Shown here: positions 10,260-21,229 of the stretch, piece by piece
Layout of the letters: each line of letters opens with the position of its first letter
Numbering within the stretch: position 1 is the stretch's first letter
Source of the DNA: Euborellia annulipes
Taxonomy: Eukaryota; Arthropoda; Insecta; Dermaptera; Anisolabididae
Direction: 5' to 3'
Length of the DNA stretch: 64,000 nucleotides
Assembly (NCBI GenBank): GCA_023213315.1
Contig: JAKCPI010002633.1
Location: 78,471 to 142,470 of the forward strand
Position numbers and translations under genes: made by a program
Notes under the pieces: model-generated
Database searches by the model: none
Seen by the model: the letters and a program-made list of their open reading frames with translations, nothing else
Told to the model about the DNA's origin: nothing

Positions 10260-11680
10260 TATGATTACATTAAGAATTTCATTGAATGAATTTATTATGC
10301 GAATATAACATCAATATTGGAATATGTTGAGATTTATTTTCTCAAATATCTGAGTTAATAAATATTAATTAAATCTTTATCATAGACCAGTATGTAATAT
10401 ATAATTTATGATTTTTAAACGTTCTTTACGCCATAAAAATTTAGAATTAAAAAAAAAAAACGAGCATTTACAAAAATTAAATCAAATATTCTTTAAAAAA
10501 AAATTAATTGCTTTCATTCATCCATCAATTAACGATTTGAAAGGTATTTTTTTTTTACAATTTACTTTTGGTTGTTAACAAAAAAAAAAAAATTATCAGA
10601 AGATAAAAGTGCAACATAATTTTAAAAATAATTTCAAAACAAAAAAAAAAAATAATAATAATTTTGTAAGGGTTAAAATGACCATGATGAAAGTTAATTG
10701 AATTAGCGTATAATAAAACGAAAAAATGGAAGTTAAAAAAAAAAAAGGAGTAGCAATATGATTTCACATTTAAATGAAAAAAACATTCGATGTTGATAAA
10801 TTGAGAGTCCTGATGGAAATTAAAAGAGCTTGGATTTAGTTTGCAAATGTATTTAAAAAAAGGATTGATAATCTACATATATGAAAAATTTATCATTAAT
10901 AATTTAGTAAAATTAGGTTACAATTTTTTTTATTCCAAAAGCCACAATACTAACCAAAATGTTAATTAAAAAAAAATTAAAATTGTTTTAAGGGTCTCAC
11001 AGGATAGAAATAAATTTCCTGTTTATCTTAACGGTTTGTCCTACAATATTGTCATCTTTAGACACAATTTTTCGTATCATCGTTTTATCATGGTTCCAAA
11101 AAAAAGTTAGAATCGTATTCCGAACAAGAAATCAGAGTATTTACTCAAATCAAGACGAAAAAGAAGAAGAGAAAGTAAAAAAAAAATGGCATTTAAGCCT
11201 GAGATCAAGATGTTTTCCTATAAAATTTCAATAGATTTATACTAAAATCACTTTTTAGTATTTAATATGGACAAAAAGACGATCAAAATTGAATTTCGAA
11301 TATCATTTATTACTGGGAAACCGATAAATTATAGAAACCCGAGAGATGAAAGGGCAAACAAACTATTATTCATACGAATAAAAAAATCTCGTTAGGTATT
11401 TGCTTGCCTGGAGGGTAGGCAAACCGTGACCAACTGAATATTTTTCGATAACAGTTCCTGCGAATTTTTCTAGAAATTATCTAGGTGAAAATAGAGAAAC
11501 TCTAAACTCGAAAAATTTATTAATGAGTCAGTTGTCTACTATCCAGAAAGGATAAATAAGTTAGTACCTGCATTTGTATTAAAATTAAAGGAAAAATATA
11601 CCAAAACGTTTGTCTATAGAAAAGGACTGCTGATTTTTAAGACGTTAGAATCGTCAAAATTTTAAAAATACTGAATTTTA
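10260..11680. other. AT-rich non-coding stretch
   Basis: Long A and T runs only. No exon, RNA gene or element boundary could be supported. Confidence 0.5.
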
Positions 11681-11692
11681 ATAAATGTAATA

Positions 11693-11960
11693 GCCCTCGG
11701 GACTTGGTGTAGGGGTTAGCGTGCTAACCTCCTATACCAAAAGTCGCGAGTTCGGACCCCAGGCAGTCCGATGATTTTATTTAAGGCATTTGGATACCAA
11801 ATGGCTTAAATAAGAATGCCTGGACCCCCAATATGTATATTAATCAATAACGGATATCGTAAATGTCTTAACTGGCCTGGGTTGCCGAAAAGACTGAGTG
11901 AATGTGTGTATGAGTGTGAATGAGAAAAAAGTGTGAGTGTTTTTTTCTAAAAAAAAAAAA
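11693..11960 (+). mobile_element. SINE-A, complete with 12-bp duplication
   Basis: This is a tRNA-derived SINE. The head is CCCTCGGGACTTGGTGTAGG, with A-box-like GGGTTAGCGTGC and B-box-like GAGTTCGGACCCC. The body has a 14-bp inverted repeat, AAGGCATTTGGATACC and CCAAATGGCTTAAAT. The tail is GTTGCCGAAAAGACTG, a TGTGAGTG-rich stretch and an A run. Identical flanks ATAAATGTAATA occur at 11681-11692 and 11961-11972. Pol III promoter boxes and the A tail imply LINE-assisted retroposition. Confidence 0.9.
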
Positions 11961-12385
11961 ATAAATGTAATAAATTCAGAACGAAAAATGAATAGTTTTA
12001 TATAAAAAATTAAGTATGTCTTTAATTATATTCGGCATCTATTGTATTAATATATTACAGATTTGTAATAAAAAGGGAATCATGATTAAGTCGCGAATGG
12101 AACCAAAGAAATAGGTATAAAACAATTATTTACTTACTCATAGAGAATGAGGTGCAAAGGAGGAATGTATAAAACAAATGTGAAGATGTTTACCTGGAAC
12201 AAAATAAATATATTAATTAAAATTTGTAGATGAACAAAAAAGTAATAAAATCATTGTATAAGAAAGTCGGTAATTGTATTTTTAAGGAATTCTGGTTTAG
12301 GCTAGTCTAAAAAATTAGAAATTTGTACATTACGTAGTGGAAGAATCTAAGATGAATGGCAATAAGCATTTTTAAAATTTTTACT

Positions 12386-12506
12386 GGCAGCTGGAGTCGA
12401 ACCCGAGTTGTGTTGACTTCATATAAGTAATCCAGCTTAGCCTCAAGATTAAGAATCTGAAGAGGAAAAACAACCGAGTTCGAGTCCAGTTGGCAACAAA
12501 AAATTA
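12386..12506. repeat. tRNA-like inverted repeat (hairpin)
   Basis: CTGGCAGCTGGAGTCGAACC with CGAGTTG on the left pairs with CAACCGAGTTCGAGTCC plus AGTTGGCAACA on the right. Each arm looks like the 3' half of a tRNA with a B-box-type GTTCGAGTCC, in opposite directions. The central ~50 bp has GTAATCCAGCTTAGCC. No intact cloverleaf was found. It may be two tRNA-derived fragments head to head or a hairpin element with tRNA-like ends. Confidence 0.5.
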
Positions 12507-12531
12507 GTTTTAAAATTTTTAATTAATTATT

Positions 12532-12787
12532 ATTATTTTTTTTTTTTATATAAAAAACATTCACACTCACACACACATTCACAGTCTTTTCGGCAACTTA
12601 GGCCATATAAGACTTTGACGATAACCGTTATTTATGAATTTATCTATATTAGGGTCCAGGCATTCTTATTTAAGCCATTTGGTATCCAAATGGCTTAAAT
12701 AAAATCATTGGACTGCCTGGGGTCCGAACTCCGCGACTTTTGGTATACGAGGTTAGCACGCTAACCTCTACACCAAGCTCCGAGGGC
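12532..12787 (-). mobile_element. SINE-A, minus strand, with duplication
   Basis: Reverse copy of the family at 11693. It has the poly-T start, CACTCACAC run, CAGTCTTTTCGGCAAC tail, the CCATTTGGTATCC inverted repeat, and the tRNA-like head ending at CCGAGGGC. Flanks AATTAATTATT (12521-12531 and 12788-12798) form the target duplication. Confidence 0.88.
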
Positions 12788-12799
12788 AATTAATTATTT

Positions 12800-13325
12800 T
12801 AAAATAAAGCAAGGATTAAATATCCTCTCTGTTGTTAAACGAGTACAATTATTAAAAACAATAGACTTATATTTCCTATTTAGATTTTAAAAAATCACCA
12901 AGAGTGTTTGTGATTAATTAGGATTAAGTAGTATTATAAAAAAAAACCATTAGAGTACAAGAAGAAATTCTGTTTTGAACTTTTTCTGAGACATAAAGAT
13001 GTATAAAAGATATAAAACAGTAATGAATGCCGCTAAGAAAAAAAGTATAATACAAAAAAAAAAAAAATTCTTAATGTACTGAATGTATAATGTAAGCAGG
13101 ATTTGAGGAACAAAATTACGATAAAACCAAGGAAAAAAATAATAATAAATAGAATAAATTGATATCGTTTTAATATATTTTTTTTTCTTAATATATATTT
13201 TTTTTGAAAAGACTGGCCATCAAAACATATGTCTGTATAATTAATTTATACATATTTTGTATCATAATACTAGAGATTATTGATTTAAAAAAAACTTCGA
13301 TTTTTTGCTTAGTTTTTTTTTTATA
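12800..13325. other. AT-rich non-coding stretch
   Basis: No recognisable feature. Confidence 0.45.
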
Positions 13326-13520
13326 AGAAGGGGGGATCCAGTTCTACCCTAAGACCTCTCTCTTTATGCGTGTGTAGCAGATTCCAAAATCTGACACATG
13401 TGATGGTGTCTGTGATGCAGACGTTCCCATGGCGCGGCGCCTTCAACGAAAGGAAAAAGGTCGCTAAACCGTGAGAGTTCTCAAATCTCCTTAGCAAGGA
13501 TCCATTTATGGGAAAAATAA
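13326..13520. other. GC-richer patch of unknown nature
   Basis: It contains CCCATGGCGCGGCGCCTTC. A plus-strand reading after CTGTGATGCAG gives a short open frame TFPWRGAFNERKK ending at TGA, which could be a tiny terminal exon, but the upstream tract is a poor pyrimidine run. A 92-codon minus-strand frame overlaps it. Neither is recognised. Confidence 0.2.
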
Positions 13521-13893
13521 TTGATAAGCTTACAAATATAGAATTAAAGATAAATATTGAATAAATTTGTCGTGGTACACGCTTTTTTTTAACACTCACA
13601 CTTTTTTCTCATTCCCTTTGAAAATTTTCGTTTAAGAAAAAGTGAAGCATAATCCAAAATAGTAGATTTTACTAAGCGAAATAAGAGCCAGAGGGGAAAT
13701 CAGGAGGTATAAAATATCCGTGGCAGATGCCTTTTGGGATCCTACTGGAAATATCTTCTAGTGTTTCAGTTTGTGTCCAAAAAGTTCCTAATGGTGTCGA
13801 AAAATCTTCTCTGGGCCCATTTTTTCCATTATTATTAACAAGATTTAATTGCCAATTTTTTTCTGTTCAACGCAGTGAAAAATTTATGTTTAA

Positions 13894-14289
13894 GGTACGC
13901 GTCTCGGGGTGCTAATTTTGGGAGATTCCAGCGGCTACAATTTTGAAGCTATTGACCTCAAATTTTTTTAAAATTAAAGCTATTTAAAATATCAACAACT
14001 TATAGAAGCCCTTTTTTTGATTTTCGAAAAAATGAGATTTTTTTTTAGATTAATCGCATTAAATAAAAGATATTTTTAAAAAATTCGCTCTATATCTTAT
14101 AGAAAATTAAATTAGTAATCATTGTGTTAAAAAATAATTAATTTTTTACCATTAATTAATTAGCTGAAACCTTTCAAATGAAATGGAATAAATCCCTTGT
14201 ATCCCTATGGGAAAAACTAACGCCATCTCTTGCCGCCTAGAGTAACTCGGTACTGAATCGTGTTCTAACGGCTTTTCGAGACACGCACC
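13894..14289 (+). mobile_element. TTAA MITE, full length
   Basis: TTAA occurs on both sides (13890-13893 and 14290-14293). Ends GGTACGCGTCTCG and CGAGACACGCACC form the inverted repeat. The body is shared with the copies at 7621 and 16464, including TTAATTAATTAGCTG and TCCCTATGGGAAAAACTAAC. No open frame is conserved. Confidence 0.9.
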
Positions 14290-14293
14290 TTAA

Positions 14294-15120
14294 AAGGTGT
14301 CTTTGATTATTAATTTTCTATTTCAATGAGAAATTTTCAACAACTTTTTAACCAAAAAGGTTAATAATAAAATATATATAGTCTACAATATATATATTCC
14401 AATTCCCATATCTATAAGGATCATAAATATATAATTTATTCACATTTAATTATAGTTACAAATTATAATAAGAATATGTTCAAATATATTAATAATATAT
14501 AAAATAATGGAGTTAAAAAAAAATTAACAATAAAAAATTTTATAAAATAAGCAGCTCGGATATACCCTTTTTGAGAGTATCTATTAAAAAAAGCAGATGC
14601 TAAAATTAGATTACTCAGGTAATAAAATACATTTAAAAAATGAATTTAATAACCCTTTTTAAACATAATTTTCAAGTCATAAAAGCATAATAAAAATTAA
14701 CTAAATTTTTTTTGTTAATTTGCTGTATTTAAAATAAGAGGTTAAGTTGAATGAGTGAGGATAAAAAAAAAAAAATTGTAATATAATTAGCTACATAAAC
14801 ATAATTTTCAGGTTATTATTGGATCTTGAGGATAAATTTCAAAAAAAAAATTTTACTTTCTCTTATTACGTCGTATACTTGTAATTTATTTTATATTATT
14901 TATTTCCTTAATGAAATAATAAAATTTTATTTGTCGATGGTATTGAAGGAAAACCTGATTCATTTTTTCATGTTTGGGGAAATAAAAGTGATCCGTGTTA
15001 CTTTGATAGAGGACTTTAGAAGTTCGTTTTGCTTTCAAATTATTTTATCAGTTAAAAATACAAGTTCAGCGTTTCGATTCATTCATTTTATTATGTATTC
15101 TTTTCAGGTTGATTGTATCT
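14294..15120. other. AT-rich stretch upstream of a hammerhead
   Basis: It contains a 117-codon plus-strand frame (14826-15179) rich in Ile, Phe and Leu with no recognisable motif. The frame runs straight into the hammerhead at 15130, which argues against it being a real protein. Confidence 0.4.
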
Positions 15121-15129
15121 TAATCATAC

Positions 15130-15158
15130 CTGAAGAAAGCCACATGAGTGGCCGAAAC
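15130..15158 (+). ncRNA. hammerhead-like core, simple copy
   Basis: CTGAAGA, then AAGCCAC ATGA GTGGCC (helix II of five pairs with a mismatch next to the core), then GAAAC and GTT. Helix I pairing with the flanks is weak. It is followed by an ATAATAAATAACG spacer like other family members. Probably a decaying copy. Confidence 0.5.
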
Positions 15159-15998
15159 GTTATATATTATAATAAATAACGTTTTTAACCAAAATCATCA
15201 ACTTTAATTTAAATAATAATAATAGTAATTTTATTTCTTCATTATTACATTTTTTCAACTTACATACATGATGTATAAAAAAAAATATTTTTATTGTTGG
15301 CTTCGGACCTTTAATTTAAAATTTTCATATATTTTATATCAAGTAAGAATAGTAGACAATTTTTCTAATCGGCAGCTTTTATCAATTTCAATAAATATAC
15401 ATTTTTTTAATAAACAATTTTAAAAAAATGTATGAATAAAATATTTATCAATGTTTTATTTATTATCATCCCACGATTTTCAGAGTTAGAGCGACTAATT
15501 GTTAAACTAATAGATGGTTTTATTTGGTTATATAAATTTAAAATATGTACAGTACGTAGCAAAGGGAAATTAATGTGTTGAAAATTCAAAGAGCCTGAGC
15601 GGAGGCGGATCTTAGAATTGGACAGCTGCATGGGAATCTCTGGTTCTCTTCGAAATGTGAACATTCAATCTTGTCAGTATTTTAAGAAAGAGTTCATAAT
15701 TAGAAGATTAATTTGATATTGCTAAAATGAGATTTTTCTTATTAGAAACAACACCACTTGAATATATGATGATTAATTGAGAAAAAAAAAAATGAAAAGT
15801 ATGTTATGAGATTTTCCTAAAACAAATCAAGTTAGAAAAGTTGAAATTTTTAAAATGAATGAGAAAAATTAAAATATACGAGGGGTTAGAAATAATATTG
15901 TCAACACAAGGTGAGTTTTAAGGGAAATAATATAGCTATACTTTCTCTTATGTATGATTAAACCAGCGACGGTTCATTTATTTATAACCACATTACTC

Positions 15999-16030
15999 CT
16001 GATGAAGGGAGGAGTTCAGTCCCCCGAAAC
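15999..16030 (+). ncRNA. hammerhead core, simple copy
   Basis: CTGATGA, extra A, helix II GGGAGG...CCCCC with imperfect pairing, then GAAAC and GTC with G following. A downstream stretch with ACCTCCAGCATTTTCATTTG resembles the family tail at 18090-18110. Helix I complementarity is poor, so the copy may be inactive. Confidence 0.5.
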
Positions 16031-16129
16031 GTCGACTTTATAGTGGAGAAATTTGGCCTGAAAATACCTCCAGCATTTTCATTTGTCGTTAAATAATTTA
16101 AGATGTAGTTCTCAATTTAGTCTAAAATT

Positions 16130-16206
16130 GTTTTTGAATACCAAATGATTTTAATAAATATTCCTCAGACTACCTGGGAACAGAACGCGCACCCCTTGGG
16201 TTTTAA
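16130..16206 (-). mobile_element. old SINE-A fragment
   Basis: The reverse complement holds ACCCAAGGGGTGCGCG, a B-box remnant GTTCTGTTCCC, then CAGGTAGTCTGAGG and TCATTTGGTATTC. These align with the SINE-A head and body (CAGGCAGTCCGATG, CATTTGGATACC). Confidence 0.5.
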
Positions 16207-16463
16207 GATTATCAATATTAACATTTGTCACTCTCTCCAACTTCTCGGCTACGGAGAAAAGAGAAGTATCAATAAACTTTCTGGAATTAAAACATCAGGA
16301 CCAGTCGAGTGTTGAATAAGAAATTAAATATATATCACAAAAAAAGGGCTGGTTAATACAGTGTGGAAGAATGTCATTAGCATCAATTTTATCAAGATAA
16401 AAGGGGGCAAGCAAATAATCGAATAAAAAATACTAAATTTATTAATCATTATCACCTATTCAA

Positions 16464-16858
16464 GGTGGGCGTCTCGAAAAGTCGTTAGAAGACCATTCAC
16501 TACCGAGTTACTCTATGCGTCAAGAGATGACGTTAGTTTTTTCAATAGGAATACAAGAGATTTATTCCATTTCATTTGAAAGATTCCAGCTAATTAATTA
16601 AAGGCAAAAAATTAATTATTTTTTAACACAATGATTACTAATTTAATTATCTATAAGATATAGAGCGAATTTTTTAAAAATATCTTTTATTTAATGCGAT
16701 TAATCTAAAAAAAAAATTTATTTTTTCGAAAATCAAAAAAGGGCTTCTATAAGTTGTAGATATTTTAAATAGCTTTAATTTAAAAAAAATTTGAGCTCGA
16801 TAGCTTCAAAATTGTGGCCGCTGGAATGTCCCAAAATTAGCACCCCGAGACGCGCTCC
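16464..16858 (-). mobile_element. TTAA MITE, reverse orientation
   Basis: Left end GGTGGGCGTCTCG follows TCAA (a mutated TTAA) and right end CGAGACGCGCTCC precedes TTAA (16859-16862). The body matches 13894-14289 in reverse complement at near full length. Confidence 0.88.
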
Positions 16859-16862
16859 TTAA

Positions 16863-17776
16863 ATAAAAGCCTAAAGAACTTGGAATATTAAACGAAAAAA
16901 ATAGCCTTAAATCTCTCTCAAAGAAGACAGAAGAGATTTGATCCTTTCTTTATTCAAAATTTTTTTTTAATGATAAATCTTTTGATGGATGAAAATAAAT
17001 ACACAGATTAGATAGACTTGGATGAGTCGTTATATTCTTGTTTATAGAATTATAATAATTCAAAAATAAAATATAATAGTCACCTTAATTTTGCTTTTTT
17101 TTTTTTTTTTTTTTTTTTTTGAAGGAATAAACTATGATACATTTCAAATGTAATTTATTGACTGATATCAAATAGAATTTCCCCCTCTGTTTTGGTTTGT
17201 TTATTCCACGGATCATCGTTCTATGTATAAATAAAGAGAGACTTATTCGAAAACTGTTTGATCCAATTGATTAATTGCCTCTTAAAAATAATAAATTAGA
17301 AAGGTTGTCAAATGGAAATCGATTTAGGAATTATTATTAAATGGGGAAAAAGAGAAAAAGTCCCCTCTGACATTTCACAAACTTACAAGCCAAAAAACAC
17401 GACAGGCAAAGAAAAAAGGAAGTAATTAAAACGAATGGATAGGGCTTAAGAAAAGAAGACGAAGAAGAAGGGAAAAAAAGATGGACTGATAGTGTCCAAA
17501 TGGAGGAAGAACATTGTTTTAATCGAGATTAATTAACATTAAACAGAAAACAGACTCATAATAATATTTAATCTTCTGTAATTCCAATTCAAAAGAATTA
17601 AATGATTTAAAAAAAAAAAAAACTACGTTTATATGAATATAAAAAAATTTCTTTAATAATTTCTATTAAAGATTAGAGATTAGACAAAGGTAACAATCAG
17701 ATTACATATATATAATTAGCATAATTTAAGAATTTTATTTTTTTGCTTTAATGTGGCGAGAGACTTTCCTAGAACC
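16863..17776. other. AT-rich non-coding stretch
   Basis: A poly-T tract at about 17096-17120 and a purine-rich AAGAAGACGAAGAAGAAG patch at about 17453. No other feature. Confidence 0.45.
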
Positions 17777-17780
17777 TTAA

Positions 17781-17850
17781 GGTGCGCGTTTCGAGGTGCT
17801 GAATTTGAAAGTTTCCGGCGGCTATCGACCTCAATTTTTTTAAACCAATC
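17781..17850 (+). mobile_element. TTAA MITE end fragment
   Basis: TTAA (17777-17780) then GGTGCGCGTTTCGAGGTGC, GGCGGCTA and ATCGACCTCAATTTTTTT, the start of the MITE. Similarity stops after about 70 bp. Confidence 0.75.
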
Positions 17851-17985
17851 AATCAACAATCATTGTAAGCAAGTCACTCTCTTAATACATATAGCTTAAA
17901 TAAATATTTTAAATTATAATTATATTGTATAATTTACAATGATAATTAAATATAATACTGTTAATATTATATTCTAAAAATCGCC

Positions 17986-18112
17986 CTGAGGAAGGTTGTG
18001 ATTTGCAACCGAAACGTCGACGGTTAACAATTAAATAAAAGTTTTTTATTTAATGCCTTGGCTGCAAAGTCTCCCATACCCAATTAAAAATCTACAGCCA
18101 CTTTTCATTATT
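17986..18112 (+). ncRNA. hammerhead retroposon, simple copy with full tail
   Basis: Core (17986-18015): CTGAGGA, extra A, helix II GGTTG/CAACC closed by TGATTTG, GAAAC, GTC. Flanks AATCGCC and GACGGTT pair with one mismatch as helix I. Then come TTAAATAAAAG, TTGGCTGCAAAG and the tail CAATTAAAAATCTACAGCC ACTTTTCATT. This is the clearest example of the tail also seen at 35500, 35788, 27690 and 60150. No inverted arm lies upstream, so the simple form exists beside the hairpin form. Confidence 0.7.
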
Positions 18113-18149
18113 AGACTAGTAAAACAATAAATATAAAACACCAGCTGCA

Positions 18150-18250
18150 AAGCTTGCCTTCGGCGGCATTAAGCAAGACCGAAACGTTAGCTGCTAAAAA
18201 TATATTTTTTAAAGAAAAATTTCTGTCTGCATTTTCTACTGCTTTTCATT
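18150..18250 (+). repeat. degenerate hammerhead relative
   Basis: CAGCTGCAAAGCTTGCCTTC, GGCGGCATTAAGC, then AAGACCGAAACGTTAGCTGC with a GAAACG box and an AAATATATTTT spacer. No CTGANGA box is found, so no ribozyme is claimed. Confidence 0.3.
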
Positions 18251-18407
18251 CCTGTAATAACTTTGTTTTAACTAAAAGAATTGAAATTAATAAAAGCGTT
18301 TAAAATGAGAATTTTGGAAGAAAAAAAATCTAAAAACAGATGTAAAGCAAACAAAATTATTGACACTTAAGACGACAAAAGAAGAAAAGGCCAATATTTG
18401 TCAAAAT

Positions 18408-18604
18408 GTGTGAGCGCCACAATTAAGTCTCCACCTGATAGCTTTAGCCCTAAGTATATGGTAAATGGTGAAATAATTTTAAATTTGGAAAGGTAAAATA
18501 AAATCATCTGTTTTACCTTTTCAGTCATTAAAATTATTTCACTAAACACCATATACTTAAGGCTAAAGCTATTAGGTGGGGACTTAATTGTGGCACTCAC
18601 TGTA
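18408..18604. mobile_element. Tc1/mariner-like MITE
   Basis: Long inverted repeat: GTGAGCGCCACAATTAAG, TCTCCACCTGATAGCTTTAG on the left pairs with the right side ending CTTAATTGTGGCACTCACTG plus TA. The right end read inward begins TACAGTGAGTGCC, typical of Tc1/mariner ends. The arms are about 75 bp. The minus-strand frame across it reads through both arms and is not a gene. Confidence 0.65.
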
Positions 18605-18635
18605 CAAAGTCCATATTCTTATTCTTTGGAAATAA

Positions 18636-18720
18636 AAGCAAGGACGGATACATGGAGGGGGTAAAGGGGGTAATTACCCCCCACCCCGCGAGATAAAAAA
18701 AATAATTTTTTTTTTTTTTT
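18636..18720 (+). mobile_element. G/C-tract hAT-like end fragment
   Basis: CAAGGACGGATACATGG followed by GGGGGTAAAGGGGGTAATTACC and a C-rich run. It resembles the fragment at 42733-42972, whose other end reads CTGGATCCGCCACTG. No duplication could be defined. Confidence 0.4.
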
Positions 18721-20060
18721 AAATAATTATTTTTAATGTTAAATTTTAAAAATTAATACCTTGCTCTCGGTTCAAACACATTTTAAATTGAGCAAGAGAG
18801 TAAAAGAATAAAGATTTTTATCTTGTATGTTGTAGGCTATAGAAAACTGTAGTCATAATGAATTTTTTATTGAAATTCAAAAGAATGACTTTTAATTTAG
18901 TTTCAAAGATATCATATATTCATATTTATAAATGGACAAAAAAGAGAAATCATTCAAAAAATATCAAGAGAATATTTTCATTTTATTTCTTTCAATAAAA
19001 AAATTAATTAAAATATATTGAATTGATTAAAAAAAAAAAAAAATCCGCCTCTCTTAGTAATAAAATTTTTTGTTCTTCTCTTTGCATAATGAATACAGCA
19101 GATATGTTATTTAATTTCTATATTTTTATATGGCGTTTGAAAAATGCCAAATCTAACTTTTAGTTGCTTATATTCAACAACTTGTAAGAATAATTTTTTT
19201 TTTTTTTTTGTAAATAGGCCTATTATATTGGCCAAGTCAGGTTTATGATGAAAAATTTACATATTTTTTTATTTAAAAGAGTAATAAATATATTTAATGA
19301 GAGTCATTAAAAAAAATCAATAAAATTATGAATATTTATTAGAATTTTAATGAAAAAAAAAAAAATGCGAAGATAAAATTCTATCTTAAATATAGAAGTA
19401 TATAAGCATATGAAAGGCTTTCATAAAGTCATTAAAATTTGATGATTGGATAAAGCAAAGAAACAAATAATAAGTATATTTTATAATTGTTTGTCAAATT
19501 AAATTATAAAATATGCGAATTATTTATAAACAATAAAAAAAAATATTACTTTGAAAGACGCGCTTTTTAAATCATAAAATTTATAAAATTTGATCTAAAA
19601 AAACCATTTGCCATCTTAATATAGGCAAAAAATACAATATCCGGTGTTGCTCTTACCAATTAGCTGGTTTTTAAAGGTTTATTCAATAAAAGTTCATAAT
19701 GATATAAACAACCAAACAGAAAAAAAAAACTAGGAAGAATCTCATTAAATCAATTAAATAAGCTTGTACGTTTTGTTTTAAAATTTTATACAATAAGAAC
19801 ATAGCATCTTAAAAAATGTAATGTCTAGATAAATACAACCAAATAATTAAATTAATAAAAACAATAAATGTCATAAAACGGAAACTAAAATGTGGCATTC
19901 CCTTTTCCAAACAGAATCACTAAACTCCTGGCCTCAGATGCCGGAGTTATAAATAAAATTTAGATATTAATGACATGAAGAGGGACAATTTTAGAAAAGG
20001 TTTGAATGAAATTGGCAAGAAATGACAAACTGAAAGGCACATAATTCTTTGTTAGAAAGA
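18720..20060. other. AT-rich non-coding stretch
   Basis: No exon or element recognised. Frequent homopolymer A and T runs. Confidence 0.5.
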
Positions 20061-20078
20061 AGAAACGTTTATTTATTT

Positions 20079-20347
20079 ATTTTTTTTTTTTTTAAACATT
20101 CACACTTTTTTCTCATTCGCACTCACACTCACACACACATTCACACAGTCTTTTCGGCAACTCAGGCCATTTAAGACTTTAGACGATAACCGTTGTAATT
20201 AATATATCAATTTGGTGTTCAGGCATTTCTATTTAAGCCATCTGGTATCCAAATGGCTTAAATAAAATCATCGGACTGCCTGGGTCCGAACCCGCGACGT
20301 TTGGTATAGGAGGTAGGCACGCTAACTACTACGCCAGACCCGGGGGC
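20079..20347 (-). mobile_element. SINE-A, minus strand, 16-bp duplication
   Basis: It has the complete set of SINE-A marks: poly-T, CACTCACACTCACACAC, CAGTCTTTTCGGCAACTC, CCATCTGGTATCC inverted repeat, and a head with ACCCGCGACGTTTGG ending at CCCGGGGGC. Flanks AAACGTTTATTTATTT are identical at 20063-20078 and 20348-20363. Confidence 0.9.
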
Positions 20348-20424
20348 AAACGTTTATTTATTTTTACTTTTATAATTTGTTTAGTCTTTTTCGGCATTTG
20401 ATGCTATTTACACTAGATTTTTTT

Positions 20425-20545
20425 AAGGACCTCAAAACATTAATATCTATTAAAATCTCGACATCGAATTTTTGACATGAATCCAATACTTTCTCTCTAT
20501 ATATTATATATTAACATATAGAGAGGTAAGAGAAAGTAAACAAAA
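20425..20545 (-). repeat. CTTTCTC repeat end fragment
   Basis: GGACCTCAAAACATTAATAT, AATCTCGACATCGAATTTT, then ACTTTCTCTCTATATATTA and GGTAAGAGAAAGTA: the first ~120 bp of the repeat in reverse. Confidence 0.65.
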
Positions 20546-20547
20546 TT

Positions 20548-20684
20548 TAAATTATATTCTAGGTTAGCTCTTTCAATTTGATTTATCAAAGTTATACGTA
20601 TTTCTAGGTATGCACTAGGGGCGTCGAAATACGTATAAAGTTAATAAAACAATTTGAAACAGCTAACCTAGTGTATAATTTAAA
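20548..20684. repeat. inverted repeat hairpin
   Basis: Arms with ATTCTAGGTTAGCTCTTTC and TATACGTATTTC on the left match GAAATACGTATAAAG and GAAACAGCTAACCTAGTG on the right, around GCACTAGGGGCGTC. It may be a small foldback MITE; no duplication was identified. Confidence 0.55.
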
Positions 20685-20721
20685 TTCTCAATAGGCTTAA
20701 AAATTGAAAGATCCAGATGTG

Positions 20722-20765
20722 TGAGTTCGGATCACAGACAAACCGACGGAAATTCATTTAAATCA
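20722..20765 (+). mobile_element. SINE head relic
   Basis: GTGAGTTCGGATCACAGAC followed by CCGACGGAAATTCATTTAAA resembles the SINE-A B-box and the following CCGATGATTTTATTTAA. Confidence 0.3.
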
Positions 20766-20986
20766 ATATATAGGGCTACAGTAGGGGTATTCATAAAATA
20801 TGTGTATAATATAGAAAATAAAAAAAAACGTTATAAGTATAAAGCCTAGGATTCAAAAGACAAAAAATTTAGAGATTATTAATCAGAAAATGTAATCATA
20901 TTAAGAAAACAGAAAAAATAATCCTTCATTAAACCTATAAAGCCACCAACTATATTATTAATTAATTAATTATAATATCATCGCGC

Positions 20987-21024
20987 GCCCTCGGGCTTGG
21001 TATAGTTGGTAGCGCGCCTGTCGA
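20987..21024 (+). mobile_element. SINE-A 5' head fragment
   Basis: GCCCTCGGGCTTGGTATAG and TTGGTAGCGCGCCTG match the tRNA-derived head with its A-box. The rest of the SINE is absent. Confidence 0.6.
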
Positions 21025-21229
21025 TAAAAACAAGAGTATTTTAAAAATTGTCCTTTCTTTTTTACTCATCAATAAATTTTGATCATGATCAAAATCTGAC
21101 CACTTAATCGGTTCTTTAGATTTAAAAATAAAAGAAAATATCCATTAAAAAATGTTTCAAAACTGACAAATTAAAAAAGGCCCTAATCAATCAGAAATAA
21201 TAAATAGAGTGTATATGTGTAAGATAGTA

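Noticed and set aside
11693..11765. functional tRNA gene
   Set aside because: A- and B-boxes are present but it is the head of a SINE with a body, an A tail and a target duplication.
14826..15179. 117-codon plus-strand open frame
   Set aside because: Ile/Phe/Leu-rich, no motif, and it runs into a hammerhead core and its spacer; expected by chance in AT-rich DNA.
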